DNA of 64,000 nt from Massariosphaeria phaeospora (GCA_011032825.1 JAADJZ010000025.1:248001-312000); one strand, 5' to 3'. Shown: positions 46,301 to 58,797, counted from the stretch's first letter. Notes: generated by a model not told the origin, from the sequence alone. Numbers and translations: made by a program.

Positions 46301-48748
46301 TATACCATTAATTGACATGTTATATTTCCGCATCTGGCCTCATGCGTTTTCTGCTTTGGCCTCTCAGCAGCAGGCCGCCCCCAACGATAACGACGACGGT
46401 ACGGAGGGGGTTGCTCCTTCCTGACATGAGTGGACGACGGCCCCGGCAACCGCCCACCTAGGGAGGGGCGCCATAGTCGGGCAGTGGCTACCGAGAGTAG
46501 TGCCGCTGACATACCGAGCACCGGCAGGCATGCTTCTAAAATACGACCTCGGGCCACTCCGATCTCCCCCAGACAATAGTCCCGCTGCTATGATGCTCTC
46601 CGCGTCCAGCAGTGTCTGCCATTCTGAGGTCTTCCATCACTGCTCTTTCTATTAGCGGTCGTTATCGTTACTACATCCCCTCTTCAGGCTGAATCTTCCA
46701 GTATACACCACCACAATGCTCTACCTGGGCAAGCTAGTCCAGCAAATCGATATGCCGTCCATGGATACGAGCGGTCAGAACTGTGTTTCTGCCTGCTCAG
46801 CTGACCGGGTATGTCGAAGTCTCGAAGTCTTTTGGTGAGTGCTCTATATCACTATTGGCTGGCTGATGGTAATGCGGAAAGCACTAAGAGGCGCCTACGA
46901 CCAGCCCAGCCATTCACATCTCGGCCATGGGGCAGATTGGGTGTGTAGTGATTGATATGGTTCGTCGAATCGGCGGAAAAGAGCGCAGGCGAGCGGTGTA
47001 AGTGAGGCGATTGACCGTACGCATCCTGGCCTAAACAACGCTGTCGATGCTACTGAAGAAGTCTTCATGCAGCATCCCTTGTCCTCTCCTCCTGGTCGAT
47101 TTGAAATGACGTGCTCTGGAGTTCCAGAAAGCGCCTCCCGTTGCCGCTGCCGCTGCAGCAGATTGGAGCTTTCGCGCCATATCCGCACGATGAGCGCTCC
47201 TCCCGCCGCGCCCGATTTCCTCTCTTGGTAGTAAAGCAGTCATGCCTAGACCACGGCGCGTCAGATGGAGTCCAAATAAAGACTGAACGCTACGGCTCCA
47301 GGACCATGGGAGACTATGCGTTCTGCACTCCGCAAGGTCCTCCTGTCATTTCATCTGGTATTCTACCGCGCTCCACACACAGAAGCGACTCCTGCGATGC
47401 GAGCACCGAGAGACTGGTTTGGCTATACAAAGCTATAACATAGGTGTCAACGAAGTGGGAGCGATATCCGAGGTTGGTTTTCTTCTTAAGCTGGTCCGGT
47501 GCTGCACGTCCCTTCATTCTTCCAAGCCGCACACCACGCGGCGTATATTGGATGACTTAATGGAGCAAGGTCGGGCGTACTCACCCCGAGCAACACGCGG
47601 ACTTCCATACTCGCCTTGGGCAAACATCTGATTTTCGGGCGCCCGAGACCCAGAGTAGCTACCAACTGCGACCCGGCTCCCGGCTCCCAACTCCCAGCGC
47701 CTCGACTGCATATCAACACAGCCGCACGTCATGAGTCGGGAAGCGACATAAGCTCTGTTCCGCAGGCGAAATCCAACTTGCACGGGCTGGCGGCAGCTAC
47801 TGCGCAACTCTCTGCCGTCGTGCAGGTTCCTGGTGTCGCCGGCTGCCGAGTAGGACACGGGTTCGGGAGGGAGTCAGCACACGCACACGCCTCGGCAAGC
47901 GCACGACTATTCCGCCGGAAAGAGTTTCAGGGTACCTGGGCGGAATGATGCGCCTAGACATGCCGGCCCAAACGAGCGCCGTTGATGTCGAAGGGAGGCG
48001 GGCTTTAGGAGGCGTTTTAAGCTGCATGGCCGTTGGAATGGGAGAGGCCCCATGCGCGACAGGTGATGCTGGGAGCCGCACCCGACTAGCCATGGGTGTG
48101 CAGGCCCATAACGCACCCCATCCCACGCAACATCGTCTGCAGCCAACGTGGAACCGTGGCTGCAGATCAGTCGGCCGCCTTGTGAATGCCTCGCAAGGTT
48201 GGTTGGCCGGAGCTAGTGCGAGGCGAGATGATGGCACCATCCGGGTCCACACTACGACTGTTCGACCCACGGGAACTCTGTCCTACTGGTCTGGGTATCC
48301 TCACCACCCTTTCTATACCCCAAGCACCTTAATCAGGTCCTTGTACTCTTCGGCTCATACCCGTCTTCCGCACGTCACTAGACACGGCGGTACCTCAAAC
48401 GGGCCTCCACCTCATACCATAGCTCGACCACTCGGGCGCCTGGGTGCGCTGCCTGACAGCGCTGAGCAATCGGAGCATCCCCCTTGACGCATCGTGACAA
48501 CACCAGCGCTGAGGATGCCCTAGCACATGTTCAGCATGCATAGCGAGTACCCCATTCGCTCGCGCCACTGACCCTCCTGTGAGTCCTTCCGCTATAATAA
48601 GGGACGGTCCGACGCGCGTTCACGTTTTACTCCGATCATTCTTCAAGAAAACACATTCAATTGAGACCTACAACTACTTATCCTGCTTTGACCAATCCTC
48701 AATACCACGTCTCCGATTGCTCTCTACATACGGTCGTTTCTCTTCGGT
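46301..48748. other. 2.4-kb region without a supported gene
   Basis: Open frames are numerous but short and overlap on both strands (for example 46039-46557 -, 47797-48270 -, 47945-48487 +). None shows protein-like composition. The last 200 bases are the promoter and leader of the 62-residue gene, with a TATA-like element at 48593-48600. Confidence 0.45.
48593..48600 (+). promoter_or_regulatory. TATA-like element of the 62-aa gene
   Basis: TATAATAA lies 149 bases before the start codon at 48749 and is followed by a C/A/T-rich stretch suited to a leader. That makes the small gene downstream more believable. Confidence 0.45.
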
Positions 48749-48996
48749 ATGTGTGACTACACCCAGGTCCACTACAAATGCTCCCACCTTCGTTATATCG
48801 TTCGGGCGTGGTGTACAAAATATCAGGAAACGCACAAGAGATGTCCAGCCAATGTCGTCGCCATGTGAGCAGAGACGTCCATGAGAACCCCAGGGCGGAG
48901 GACCACCACTAACAGCACGGCAGAGAATACCGGCTCGACGAAAATTGCGGTTCGTTGTCCCAAGACACGGCTCAGATGCCTCTATGCAGAGTCTAA
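48749..48996 (+). CDS. small cysteine-containing protein, 62 aa, spliced
   Basis: Exon 1 is 48749-48864 and exon 2 is 48924-48996. The intron (48865-48923, 59 bp) starts GTGAGC, has a branch-like cactaac and ends cggcag. The protein begins MCDYTQVHYKCSHLRYIVRAW, then has CTKYQETHKRCPANVVA and, across the splice, IEYRLDENCG, ending PLCRV. It resembles a group of very short ascomycete proteins that start MC-x-Y and carry spaced Cys with an Arg-x-Trp-Cys motif; this is from memory of the style, not a search. There are six cysteines (residues 2, 11, 22, 32, 47 and 60) but no signal peptide, so it is probably intracellular, perhaps metal-binding. Without splicing the first exon would end at a TGA after 39 residues. 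It has a TATA-like element upstream and no close neighbours. Confidence 0.62.
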
Positions 48997-51900
48997 CTTA
49001 TATGGCAGGTGACTGCAAAACCTCTGCGGGCAGAGCCGGCTCAAAGTGATCCTCCTTTCCCAATAACATTCGTTGTCCATATTTCGACTGTCCTATTTCA
49101 GCAAGGCGCACCAGGGAACGGCGGGAAGAGCACAATACCCTCAGGAAAAGTTTCGAAATGCTTTTGTAGTCCAAATGTATCACAAGGTCTTTGACGTCGT
49201 TCAGTCTCGTCTTCTGCACCTCTTGTTACTCAACGTCTGGCGTCAGTTGTCGTATCGATTGCGGCGTTATCTGCCGCTTCTCACTGGTCGATCTCGCCAA
49301 CCTGCATGCAGCTGCATGCTTGTTGCATACCTCTTTCAACAACCTCATCTATACACCACAGCGCACAAGGACCAAGAACGGCGAAGCGACATCATTACGT
49401 GGGAGCGATCTCGAGGCGGAAACGTCGTTCCACCATGGGCGGTCGAGACAAGCTGCGGTGACACCCCGATCGCACGTCACCGCCGAAGTTGTGTTCCCCC
49501 AGATGCGCCGCGCCGGCCACGGGCCCGAGGTCATACAATGTGCAACCCTTTCCCAACGTCCTACCATGCTGCAGGTTTTTTTCGACAGGACTTCCGACGA
49601 ATTCCGACACGGCTACACCCGTCTACTCAACTTGACCAACGTTTGAATTCACAGCGAAAAGCGTGCTAGACTTCTCCCGCGCGGAACCCCAACGTCCGCC
49701 AGCAGCGGCAGCATGACGCGTCTGCTAGTGTCCACAGGTAGATACTTGTACAACCATGTGAACGAACATCAGCGCACGAAAAAGGCCCTTGGAACACACA
49801 ACATGGTCCGGTTTTTTTTACAGATCGGTAGCACACCCTCTCCGTTCACCATCACAGTCAATCTCTCTTCTCTTGGAGCGCCTGTACTGATGGGGAGCTA
49901 TAATGCCGAAACTATAGTTGGGCACGCAACTGTGCGTTCGCATAACTTGCACTATGGTTCAAATAATAAGCAGGTTCCGTCGTATAACCCATGTTTTATA
50001 GGTACTCGTCCATGTACCTACCTGTACTGGTCAGGGCAATCAAGTTAATTTTGCAGATAACCGCCTATCAGAACCCGGGGAATCCTGGTCGGGGTACGAG
50101 TACCCGTCATCCTAGCTACATACTAACGTTAATCCTCGCATTTTTTCACGGTTCTGATTCCGTACACGAAACTCACCGCACTCCGCATTTCCCGCCCGAA
50201 ATCATGGCGCCATACTCGCCCTCACCGAACGCCTGAGTTGGCTCAATGCGGATCCGCACAAGCTGGCGAATCATCTCCACCGCGGTCTCACGAGCCGCTG
50301 CTCCGCAGTAACGCAATGGCGGACAGAGATCTTTCACGCATTAAATGAAAATCCACGCAAGCGTCGCTCTACCTACCCCCTCTGGCATAACGTCTCTGAT
50401 GCGCACTAGGTAGTAAGCTTACTCTCTTAATTCTACAAGCCCTACTTACAAAGTATCTAGTATGCGAGATACAATAGGGGTTTGTAAAGATAGAGGTATA
50501 CTATTTCCTAGTTGCTAAAAACTCTTAGGCTGTCAAAAGGATCATCTGAAGTCTGTCTTATCGGCAATAACTTCTGCCAGGTTACCTAGCATGTGCCATG
50601 ACTGCGCATGGTTTCCACGTGGACCAAATAGACCCTGCTCCACAGCCTTCGCTTGCCGCAGCCAAGTCGGCGATGATGGCGCGCTGGGAATAGCTACGTA
50701 CGAGAACATGCGGCATAGCGTATTTCAGGTTCGAGCTGAAGAAGTTCTGCAAGATTTCTGGAACATGATAAACGAGTGACGCCACTCTGGATGATAAGGG
50801 GCAGCTGCGCGTACATTTTTTAAGTTCGTAAAGCGAGAAATGAGACGAGATGAGGCCGGGAAATACCGTGGTTGGGACGGAGGAGAATTGCTGGCGGCGA
50901 AATGCTCGAGCCATACTCCGTACAGTGCCGTCAGACGGGTAACCGAAGTACCTAATGTCTCGGGACCGGAAGTGGATACGGTACGGCAGTCATTGCTGCG
51001 CTCGGGTCTCCCAAGGTCCCCTTTCTCCACCGTCTATACCGTACCCCGGGACTCGTCGAGTACCTACTACCTATCTTGGTCTCATGACCTTATCCTTAGC
51101 TGATATGGGCCCACCACCCATGAACTAATCAAAAAACGCTTATGCTCACGACCAAACTCAGTGTGTTAGGTTGTCAGCAACTGCCTCACTCGCTTGCTAT
51201 TTAATGTAGGGAGATGACTACTTACCTATAGGTACATTCACACCGCAGCATCATGACCTCAAGCATATTCCATCCGGGATAACACCCGAGAGCTATGCTG
51301 TTTTTCGCGGACTTGTTCCTTCTGCCTACGCCCTTCCACCCAACGCCTTCCCTTGTTAGACCCTCCACCTCAGGACTAAGTTCACGGGGAAGAGGGAAGA
51401 GGGCTTTGAGGGACATTATTCCTGGCCAGGCGGATGGCCGCGGGTAGTCTGTATACGTCTAGAGGAAACTTATCTCGCGCGACGTGCGGCTTGATGTCGG
51501 TTAAGGAGCTTTTTATCCGCCACCATATCAGCTTTGCGCACTCAAAGGCGTTATCTCCAAGCGCTCACAAATCGGCCTTGCTTTTATCCCGACTCCCGAC
51601 TCCCGAGTCTCGACTCTCGAGACTTTCCGGGTTCGAGGGTTTGGGACCATGTGTGGTCTTTGCACAACCCGCCTGCCGGGGTCAGCCGCCTCGTGACAGG
51701 CGGCAGGGATGCTGTGGAGACTCGAACGGTCGCCGGGAGCTGTCGGTTGGGCTTTGGGTGCGCTGATCGTCATGAAGCCTGCCTTTTGAAACGAGACTGT
51801 TTCACCGCGACTCGAAAGGCAGCCAATCACCACTGATGGCCATCACAAAGGAAGGAATCGGCAGTTGCTGAGCGGTGTGCTGTGCTTGCGGCACTGATGG

Positions 51901-53468
51901 GAAGCGACATTATGGTGGACTAACCGGGTGTGACAGAGTTGCTGACTCGCGAGTACAGATGGTGGACCTGCTCGACGCTTTCACATGTGACGTCGCAGAT
52001 GTCCTTCACCTTCAAGCTCGCGAGACTTGCAAATCAACAACAACATATCTTTCCGACTCGCAAACTTTTGAGACTTGTCATGCGGGTCGGGCCGAACTGA
52101 CTAAGATATAGACTCTGCTGCCACGACCCGGACCTACAAAGGTAGGTGCTTAGAGCGAAAGGTGGACAGCCATCCCTTGAGATGCGCGAAGCAAGTTTTG
52201 AGTCTTGTTTCGATCTACTCTAGGTATCCCGGCGTCTCTCCTAGGCCTGTATCTCATTTCGTATCCATGACAGAGGTCAACTCCATCCACGACAGAGGTC
52301 AACAGCTGTCGACCTCCGACTCAATCCACCAGTGGTGTGCTGCAGATCGAAAAGTATGAGGCAAAGAAGAAATCGAACAAGTACCTTTCGTGCAGCGCTA
52401 GGTCACCGCAGTGAACCGGGAAAATCAAGCATCGTTCCAGGTAGGCCGAGATCATGAGCGAGATTGATGATCATGTCTCCCATCAACCATATACCATAGC
52501 TTCTCTAACATAGCAAGCTCACGGTAGCTTGGATATTTCACCGAGATAACCTCACTGAAAGAGTCAGCCCACATGCTATGGTCTAGACCTCTGTCAGGAG
52601 AATTTTTTTCCATCACTGTGCAGTTGTCTCTAGGCTTACAACCTTTCGGTCCGTTTGAACAGACATCTTCCCCACAGAGGGTAGCGGTCGGCCCTTGTTT
52701 CTTTTCCCGTCGCGCAGCATTCCCGTTCGGTACTACTGTCCGCCGCGAGGCACCGGACGACGTTCCCCGCGGCCTTGATGTTGGATGGCAGTCTTCGCGG
52801 CGGGGGCTAATGTTCCGCGAATGACTTGCATGCCCTTGGCCAGACTGAGATAGGCGTTGTCGTCGAACGCTAGCGTTGAGGCGGTTCGAGGCTACTACGT
52901 GATTAGGAATTGTACTTGGACTGGGTCTGTACATTGATAACTATCTATCAAAGGCCAAGTTGGCGGAGGTGGATAACAGACCTAGAATCGACGTCGTAGA
53001 GCGGGAAGCACTTGCTACACGACAACCGGAACGATCTTGGTTTGACATGGGGGAATACTTGCGGTGAGATCCTGTCGTACACGCAGGCACACAGACACTT
53101 GGGGATTTGTAGACACGTCATTGATGTTCTGCTTTTCGGAAATCCAAGGCGTAGGTACCACAACGCAGACAGAGTAGGTACCTTTGTGTGACACAGATTA
53201 CATGCAAGACATAGGCAAAACTAGGTTGCATGTCGTGTCGTCTGATAAATAAGCTGGCACCATTATTGATCTCCGTTGCAGATGCACCTCAATGTCGGCA
53301 GCTAGACCCGGCTGCATGAAGTTGTTGCGGCAATGGTTGTCGATTAATCAGAGCATGGCCAATGCGAGTGATTGTTTATAACGAAACCGCTGTCTTTTTC
53401 TGATTGGCTGGGTTGGGAAAACACCGAGCCCAACTTCCAGTTTAGGCCCACCCGACCCGACCTCACTC
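48997..53468. other. 4.5-kb region without a supported gene; contains R1 copy E
   Basis: Open frames such as 49073-49669 (+), 49191-49646 (+), 50582-50914 (-) and 52452-52934 (-) are isolated, lack recognisable motifs and overlap one another. R1 copy E lies at 50446-50541. The last 140 bases are the ERG27 promoter, with CCAAT boxes in both orientations (ccaat at 53356-53360, attgg at 53402-53406). Confidence 0.45.
50446..50541 (-). repeat. R1 dispersed repeat, copy E (uninterrupted)
   Basis: Read in reverse, it runs from ccttttgacagcctaagag to cccctattgtatctcgcatactagatac. It is the best intact relative of the copy split by the MITE at 3341-3873, and shows what that site looked like before insertion. 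Confidence 0.7.
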
Positions 53469-54871
53469 ATGCCCGCCCGTATCATCAAGAACGTCTCAAT
53501 GCCAGACCTTGAAGGATTCCCCCAACCTGAAAACGGCTTTTATGTCCTCGTTACCGGTGCGAACAGGCAAGTTCCCCAACACCACGTAATTGCATCAATT
53601 AACCTCCCTACAGCGGCCTTGGCCTGGCCATCGGCTGCCGCCTCATCGATGAATTCCTCCAGACGCGCCCCCAAACCGAATCTCTCGTCCTGATCGTAAC
53701 CACACGCGGCCAGCGCAAAGGTGACGCGACAATTGAGAGACTGCGCGAACATCTACAAAAAGCATGTCGATCGATCGAGCGCAAAGTCCCTGGCATGTCC
53801 ATGGTTCTTCAGCGACGCGTACATCTTAGGCAGGAGATACTCGATCTACTGAGCTTGGTATCGGTTCAGAAGCTTTCGAAGAGGCTGCGCGACACCACGC
53901 CGAAGCTCGATGCTGTGATCTGCAACGCAGGTATCGGGGGCTGGGTGGACCTGCGTTGGGGTCAGGCTGTTTGGACAGTATTGACGGACTGGAAGAATGC
54001 TGTTACGTGGCCAAGATTCAAACTCTCGGGAGTGGGATGGGTCACGAAGCCGCAAATACCAAACACGGAGAAAGGCCAGAAGGCGGACGAGCCGCAGCTG
54101 GGCGAGGTCTTCTGCGCTAATTTCTTTGGGCATTATCTGCTGGGACACTATCTTGCCCCATTGCTTGCGAATCGCGATGGGGCCGAGAGATCGAAGGGCA
54201 GGATAATTTGGGTCAGCTCGTTAGAGGCATATACTCGCACCCTCGACATGGGTGACATTCAGGGCATCAAGTCACAGGAACCGTACGAGTCGTCCAAGCG
54301 AATGACCGACTTGATGGCCATCACATCGGCACTCTCATCTGCAGCTCCTATCGCCGATAAATACCTCGGGAACGACAAACCCTTCGACGACCCCGCCAAA
54401 CCCCGGATTTACCTCGCACACCCTGGTATCTGCGCTACAACCATCTTCGCGCTCCCCCTCGTCCTCAGCTTCTGCATGACCGTCTCCCTATACGTGGCGC
54501 GCTGGCTTGGCAGCCAATGGCATCCCGTCACACCAGACAAGGGCGCATGCGCAATGGTCTGGCTGGCCCTCGCGAAGCAGAGCACCCTGGACACGATGGA
54601 GGCGCAGGAGGGCGTTGGCAAGTGGGGCAGCGCAACGGACCGGTGGGGGCATGAGCGGGTGGAGCGCACCGAGGTGGAGGGTTGGGGTTGGGGCGGCACC
54701 TTGGGCGAACGCCCGCGGAGGGGCAGGAGCCCGTTTGCGAGGGACTTGACGAAGGAAGACAGAGAGGTATTCGAAGAGACGGGCAGGCAGTGTTGGCTGG
54801 AGATGGAGCGGTTGCGGTGGGAGTGGGAAACGAGGCTCGAGGACGCGGGTGTGGCGGTGAAGATGGAATAG
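53469..54871 (+). CDS. ERG27: 3-ketosteroid (3-keto sterol) reductase, short-chain dehydrogenase
   Basis: Exon 1 is 53469-53566 and exon 2 is 53614-54871, giving 451 residues. It reduces the 3-keto group during C-4 demethylation in ergosterol synthesis, at the ER and lipid droplets. Landmarks: the cofactor motif TGANSGLG (29-36), CNAGIGG (NAG at 137-139), RIIWVSSLEAY (Ser 234/235) and the active-site PYESSK (Tyr257, Lys261), followed by the fungal Erg27-type region with SKRMTDLMA and a hydrophobic segment (LPLVLSFCMTVSLYVARWLG). The C-terminus is Trp/Arg/Glu-rich. The 47-bp intron (53567-53613) has a GC donor (AG|GCAAGT) and acceptor ctacag; only this join gives both TGANSGLG and a continuous frame. 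The first in-frame Met in exon 2 (53795) would miss the cofactor motif. Confidence 0.9.
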
Positions 54872-56569
54872 CTGCGTCGAGGCATGGATCGATGTGTGTG
54901 CAACAGCTCGCTCGACTCATCGTATCTTCCTGGTACGTCTCACTAGGTATCGCAACCCTCAGGGATTGAAAAGCCGGGACGACGCTCGCACCACGGATCT
55001 TTGCACCGAGATCGGGATCTGGATCTGGTGCTATTGTAACATTGATAGATGGTGGATGGTGGTATGTAGTATGCATATGTATCTCGTACATACATTACAC
55101 CCGCATGTCACGACCACGGCCGCATGCAGGCCTCCTATCCAGCTCTAGAGCTTGACTTGTACTACCTACGTTGCGATACACCACAGTTCTCACTGCCGGG
55201 CTAGGTTGGGCTGTGCTTGGCTTTTTCGGTAGACAGATTTGAGGACGAAGTTACAGAGTAACGAGTGAAGTTGAGTTGATATTGCTACACCCGCGGGATT
55301 TTTTTTCTGACGAACTGTGATACTCCAGTATTTTGCCTCGGCTTTCGAAGAGAAAGTTAGATCTACGCCGGACTCTTCATAAAGTTTGGTGGGCTTGCGG
55401 GATCGTCGTTTTTTTGTATCGGTGCGGGTGGCGGGGAGGCGGGGAGGCTGGGGCTAAGGGATGGGAGGGGAGGGGATGCTAGACGGGATGATATCTGAAA
55501 TAGTGTAGGATAGGATATATTTCGGCTCTAAGGAGCTCAAAACTTCAGCACGTGCTATGGGTTCGACGCGCCCGCGTGAAGAAAGGGCGAGACAAAGCGC
55601 GTTCTGGCATCGCGACGAAAGGGAAATCAGGGGCGGCCCCCTCTCTTGTGTTGCTTCGTCTCGTTCGTGCTCGGGCGTGAAGTCAGTGTGATGGACAGGG
55701 CACTCATGCGCGAATCCCAGACGAGACCCCTTCTTGGCACACGGCTAGCCAATGGGCGGCGTCGGGCTACCGTTCCGCTGGGTGGCTTCCGTGCGCCGCA
55801 GAGCTCTAGCTCCCTCACCCGCGAAAAGACAGCGGCCGTGTGGCGGAGGGGAGAGCGCGCCCCGGATGGAGCAGCAGCGGCCAGCCCATCGCTTCACCTC
55901 CTTCTCAACTCGACTCTACTCTACTCTGCCCTCTCTGCGCGTCGTCTGCTGTGAATTGCATTCCGTCTCGCTGCGTTGCTGTGGAAGTCGCGACCTGTGT
56001 GCACGCTAACCCATTGCTCCAGTGACGTGGAATCCAGGCCGCGTTTTTGACCGCCTCTTATATTCCTCCGCTCTCACTCACCTCGCCGCGCGCACAAGAA
56101 CCCCCTCCACGTCTCGCCCCAGTCAACGTGGGACAAGACATGGACCCCAAGGCCGACCCTCTCGCCAGCGACTTCCCGCCTCAATTCTCGCGAGACGCTA
56201 CCACCGCCGAAGAATAACCTACGTTCCATTCGCTCTCACGTGTCGCCTGCTCCGGTCCCGAACCACTCCACATCGCCCATACCCTAGACCTTCCAGCCCC
56301 GCTCGATGACGAACCGCTCCAGCGTACCCTTGGCGACACACGTATCCCGCTGCACAAAGAACCCCCAGCCTCGAGGCGCGTTGGGAAGTTGCGCCAGACA
56401 AAGAGCAGCAGCAATTCGAAGGTCCGATTGACTACAGTCTGCCTTTACTGGACAGGACAAAGACTTTGTGAAGCTCCGACGCTGTAATATATCAACCACG
56501 CGACCGTCGGCTCTCCTCCAACACCCGCTTAAAACTTTGTCTTCCATCCGAGACAAACCCGCACACACC
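54872..56569. other. intergenic, no supported gene
   Basis: The 1.7 kb between ERG27 and the coiled-coil gene. The stretch 55410-55480 is G-rich (ggggaggctgggg). Open frames around 55640-56310 are G/C-driven and overlap on both strands. From about 56040 the + strand is C-rich and probably the promoter and leader of the next gene. Confidence 0.45.
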
Positions 56570-58288
56570 ATGTCTACACCGCCGAATTCGCGCCGGTCCG
56601 CACGCGGTTCTTGTCCACCTACATCCATGTCTGATTCATCACATTCTTCTGGTGCGAGTCGATCGGGTACATCTGTCGAACCCAAGAACGAGTACCTACG
56701 CAGCGCACTGGAGGCTAGAAGGGCAAAGCAAGCCCCGCCAGCAACTTCTTCCGCTGAGCCGAAACCTCAGCAACCACGAACAAGCTCCAGTGTTGCCCCA
56801 GTCGACCCATGGCTGGATCAGGCCGAGTCAGAGGAAGATGCTGTGCAAATGCCGCCAGCGCGCCGCAGCCGACGACCGAGTGAGGGTATACAGCCACGCA
56901 TGCGTACCCAACGCGAGACTCAGACGGAAAATGAAAACCTTAAAACGCAAATGTTCAACCTGAAAATGAAGCTGGAACTGGTGTCAAAACAGAACAGCGA
57001 CTTGAAGGATGAACGGGACGCAGCCGAACAGCGCATCAAAGAGCTTGAGCCTTTAGAGGACGAAAATATCGATCTTCGGGAAGAAAACGACATGATGAAG
57101 CTAAAAATGCAGGATATGGATGAGGAGATCGGTCAGCTACGAGATGAAAATAATGAAATTCTCCAGGTGCAAGCCGAAGCTGTCGCGAACATGGAGCAGC
57201 AGGACTCTGCATTGGACGAGGCTGCTGAAATCATCTTTCAGATGGAGAATGAGAAACTCGTCCTCAAGGAAGAGAATTCGCGGCTGCTCAACCAGGTCAC
57301 TGCCCTCCAGTCGGCAGCCACCGCTGAGCAATACAGTGAAGGCTCTGACAGGAGCGCGAGAGACAGGTATCCGACGCGCGTCTACAGCGTCGATGAGTCG
57401 CGCCCATCAACGAGCCACTTTGATTCTGACTACTACAGTCAGCCTGCCTCCCCTCAAGTTAGAGCCAAAGCCAGCAAAGACTCTGTGACTTCTGTCGCAT
57501 ACTCCGAACGGGCTAAGAACTTTCTTCAGACCAACAGGGAAGGCAAGCTGGCCGTACAAGACCTGAAGAAGCGCCTCTCAGATGCCTCTATGAAAAGTGT
57601 CCGACCGAAGAGCTCGCTACCCCCGCCTGTTCCACCGATTCCAGAGGTCCTCCCTGAGCCTCAGACCATGAGGCGAACACCGAAGAAATATCGACCAGCC
57701 GCACCTCCGATGCCAGCGCTCAACACCGCTCGCGCATCTCCCATCCGCACTCACACAGCACCCCAAACCCCTACCGGCCAATCGGAAGGACTCCGCGGCA
57801 TGTACCGCGACACTCCAACGACCCTCGACGGCTCATCACGAGACTCGCGACCCTCGTCCAGCAACACTAAGAGCCCACTGGCACATCGGAGTTCCAGAAC
57901 CACGCATTCTTCTGACGTCGAGTCGCCCTACAGTCTACCAACACAAGCCCCGCCCAGACAGAGCAGTCGAAAAGCGCACACTTCGAAATCACACGAGCAG
58001 CTGAGCGCTTTCACCAGAGGCGACGCTCACGCTGAAGAAGATGGTTCAGAGTGGGGCGGCATGGCCCCGTCCACCGTCATGACGGACGATTTGCCCGTCA
58101 ACGAGCCAGACCGTCATCAATGGTGGAAGAACATCGACCGGCATTACCAGGGAGCCAACCCAAGTCTCCCGACTGGATCGCGGGATCGCAGACCGCAGCA
58201 GTATCAACAGAAGGATATGCTGTTCAACCCCTTGGAGAATGAAGACGAGTTCATGGAGAGGAACGGCCCGAGGCCGAGGAAAAGATAA
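56570..58288 (+). CDS. coiled-coil protein, 572 aa, possibly spindle-pole/cytoskeletal
   Basis: A single exon from the ATG at 56570 (caccATGtct, MSTPPNSRRSARG); the frame is open to 56468 but that extension looks like leader. The N-terminal 115 residues are Ser/Pro/Arg-rich. A strong coiled coil spans about residues 120-250, with heptads rich in Leu, Glu, Lys and Asn (ENLKTQMFNLKMKLELV, LEDENIDLREENDMMKLKM, LRDENNEILQVQAEA). Its start resembles the centrosomin N-terminal motif (NLKxxxFNLKMKL), which recruits gamma-tubulin complexes, but the match is partial. The rest is disordered with Pro-rich stretches (SSLPPPVPPIPEVLPEPQ), ending with a short conserved-looking part (HQWWKNIDRHYQG, DMLFNPLENEDEFMERN). 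Microtubule-organising function is inference. Confidence 0.8.
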   Translation: MSTPPNSRRSARGSCPPTSMSDSSHSSGASRSGTSVEPKNEYLRSALEARRAKQAPPATSSAEPKPQQPRTSSSVAPVDPWLDQAESEEDAVQMPPARRSRRPSEGIQPRMRTQRETQTENENLKTQMFNLKMKLELVSKQNSDLKDERDAAEQRIKELEPLEDENIDLREENDMMKLKMQDMDEEIGQLRDENNEILQVQAEAVANMEQQDSALDEAAEIIFQMENEKLVLKEENSRLLNQVTALQSAATAEQYSEGSDRSARDRYPTRVYSVDESRPSTSHFDSDYYSQPASPQVRAKASKDSVTSVAYSERAKNFLQTNREGKLAVQDLKKRLSDASMKSVRPKSSLPPPVPPIPEVLPEPQTMRRTPKKYRPAAPPMPALNTARASPIRTHTAPQTPTGQSEGLRGMYRDTPTTLDGSSRDSRPSSSNTKSPLAHRSSRTTHSSDVESPYSLPTQAPPRQSSRKAHTSKSHEQLSAFTRGDAHAEEDGSEWGGMAPSTVMTDDLPVNEPDRHQWWKNIDRHYQGANPSLPTGSRDRRPQQYQQKDMLFNPLENEDEFMERNGPRPRKR

Positions 58289-58797
58289 TTGGTTCACACC
58301 AGGGAGGTTTTACTTTTGCATAATGGATTCATCGCATGGGGTTCTTGGGTGCGTGGTTTGTACTTGTATTTGGGTCTGCCTGGCGTCTTAGGGATTGGCG
58401 TTATGGAGATGGGTATGAACTCCGCGAGGAGGTTTAGTGAAATTCGGGATACCACTACCTAGGCTTAGGTGGTTAAAAGTGTCGCGATGCTTTTGAGTGC
58501 CCGACTGGCTTTTGAATAAGTCGAATAAATATTGTAGTTTTGATCAGAACGCTCTTGCAAACTTTGGAAGTTGAATAGATAAATGTGAAGCTCGGGCCTT
58601 GAACGCTTGAGATGCACGTGACATCCCGCCACCTTGGCTGGAGCATCCGCATACGGCACCTCCGCCGCCGCTTTTCCCATTTACACGCCAAAACCGCGCA
58701 CTCACACCTCACACCTCACACTTTATACCTCACCGCCCCCCACGAACAATGCCCACAACCTAGCTCCCACACACGCCCCCGCCCCCACACCCCAACA
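58289..58797. promoter_or_regulatory. intergenic region and DSC2-like promoter
   Basis: This holds the 3' flank of the coiled-coil gene and the promoter of the next gene. A CACGTG E-box (58615-58620, gatgCACGTGacat) lies 178 bases before the start codon. bHLH factors, including SREBP, bind E-box-type sites, but this is only suggestive. The leader is C/A-rich with cacacctcacacctcac repeats (about 58702-58718). Confidence 0.4.

Noticed and set aside
47945..48487. 180-codon open frame
   Set aside because: Composition is not protein-like and overlapping frames exist on the other strand; no splice or promoter support.
49073..49669. 198-codon open frame
   Set aside because: Overlaps another long frame on the same strand (49191-49646); neither has a recognisable domain.
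50582..50914. 110-codon minus-strand frame with locally protein-like segments
   Set aside because: No family match that I can name, no signal or splice support; possibly a relic, but the evidence is too thin.
53469..58288. Sterol gene cluster (ERG27 with DSC2-like nearby)
   Set aside because: Only two loosely related genes, separated by an unrelated coiled-coil gene; chance proximity is enough.
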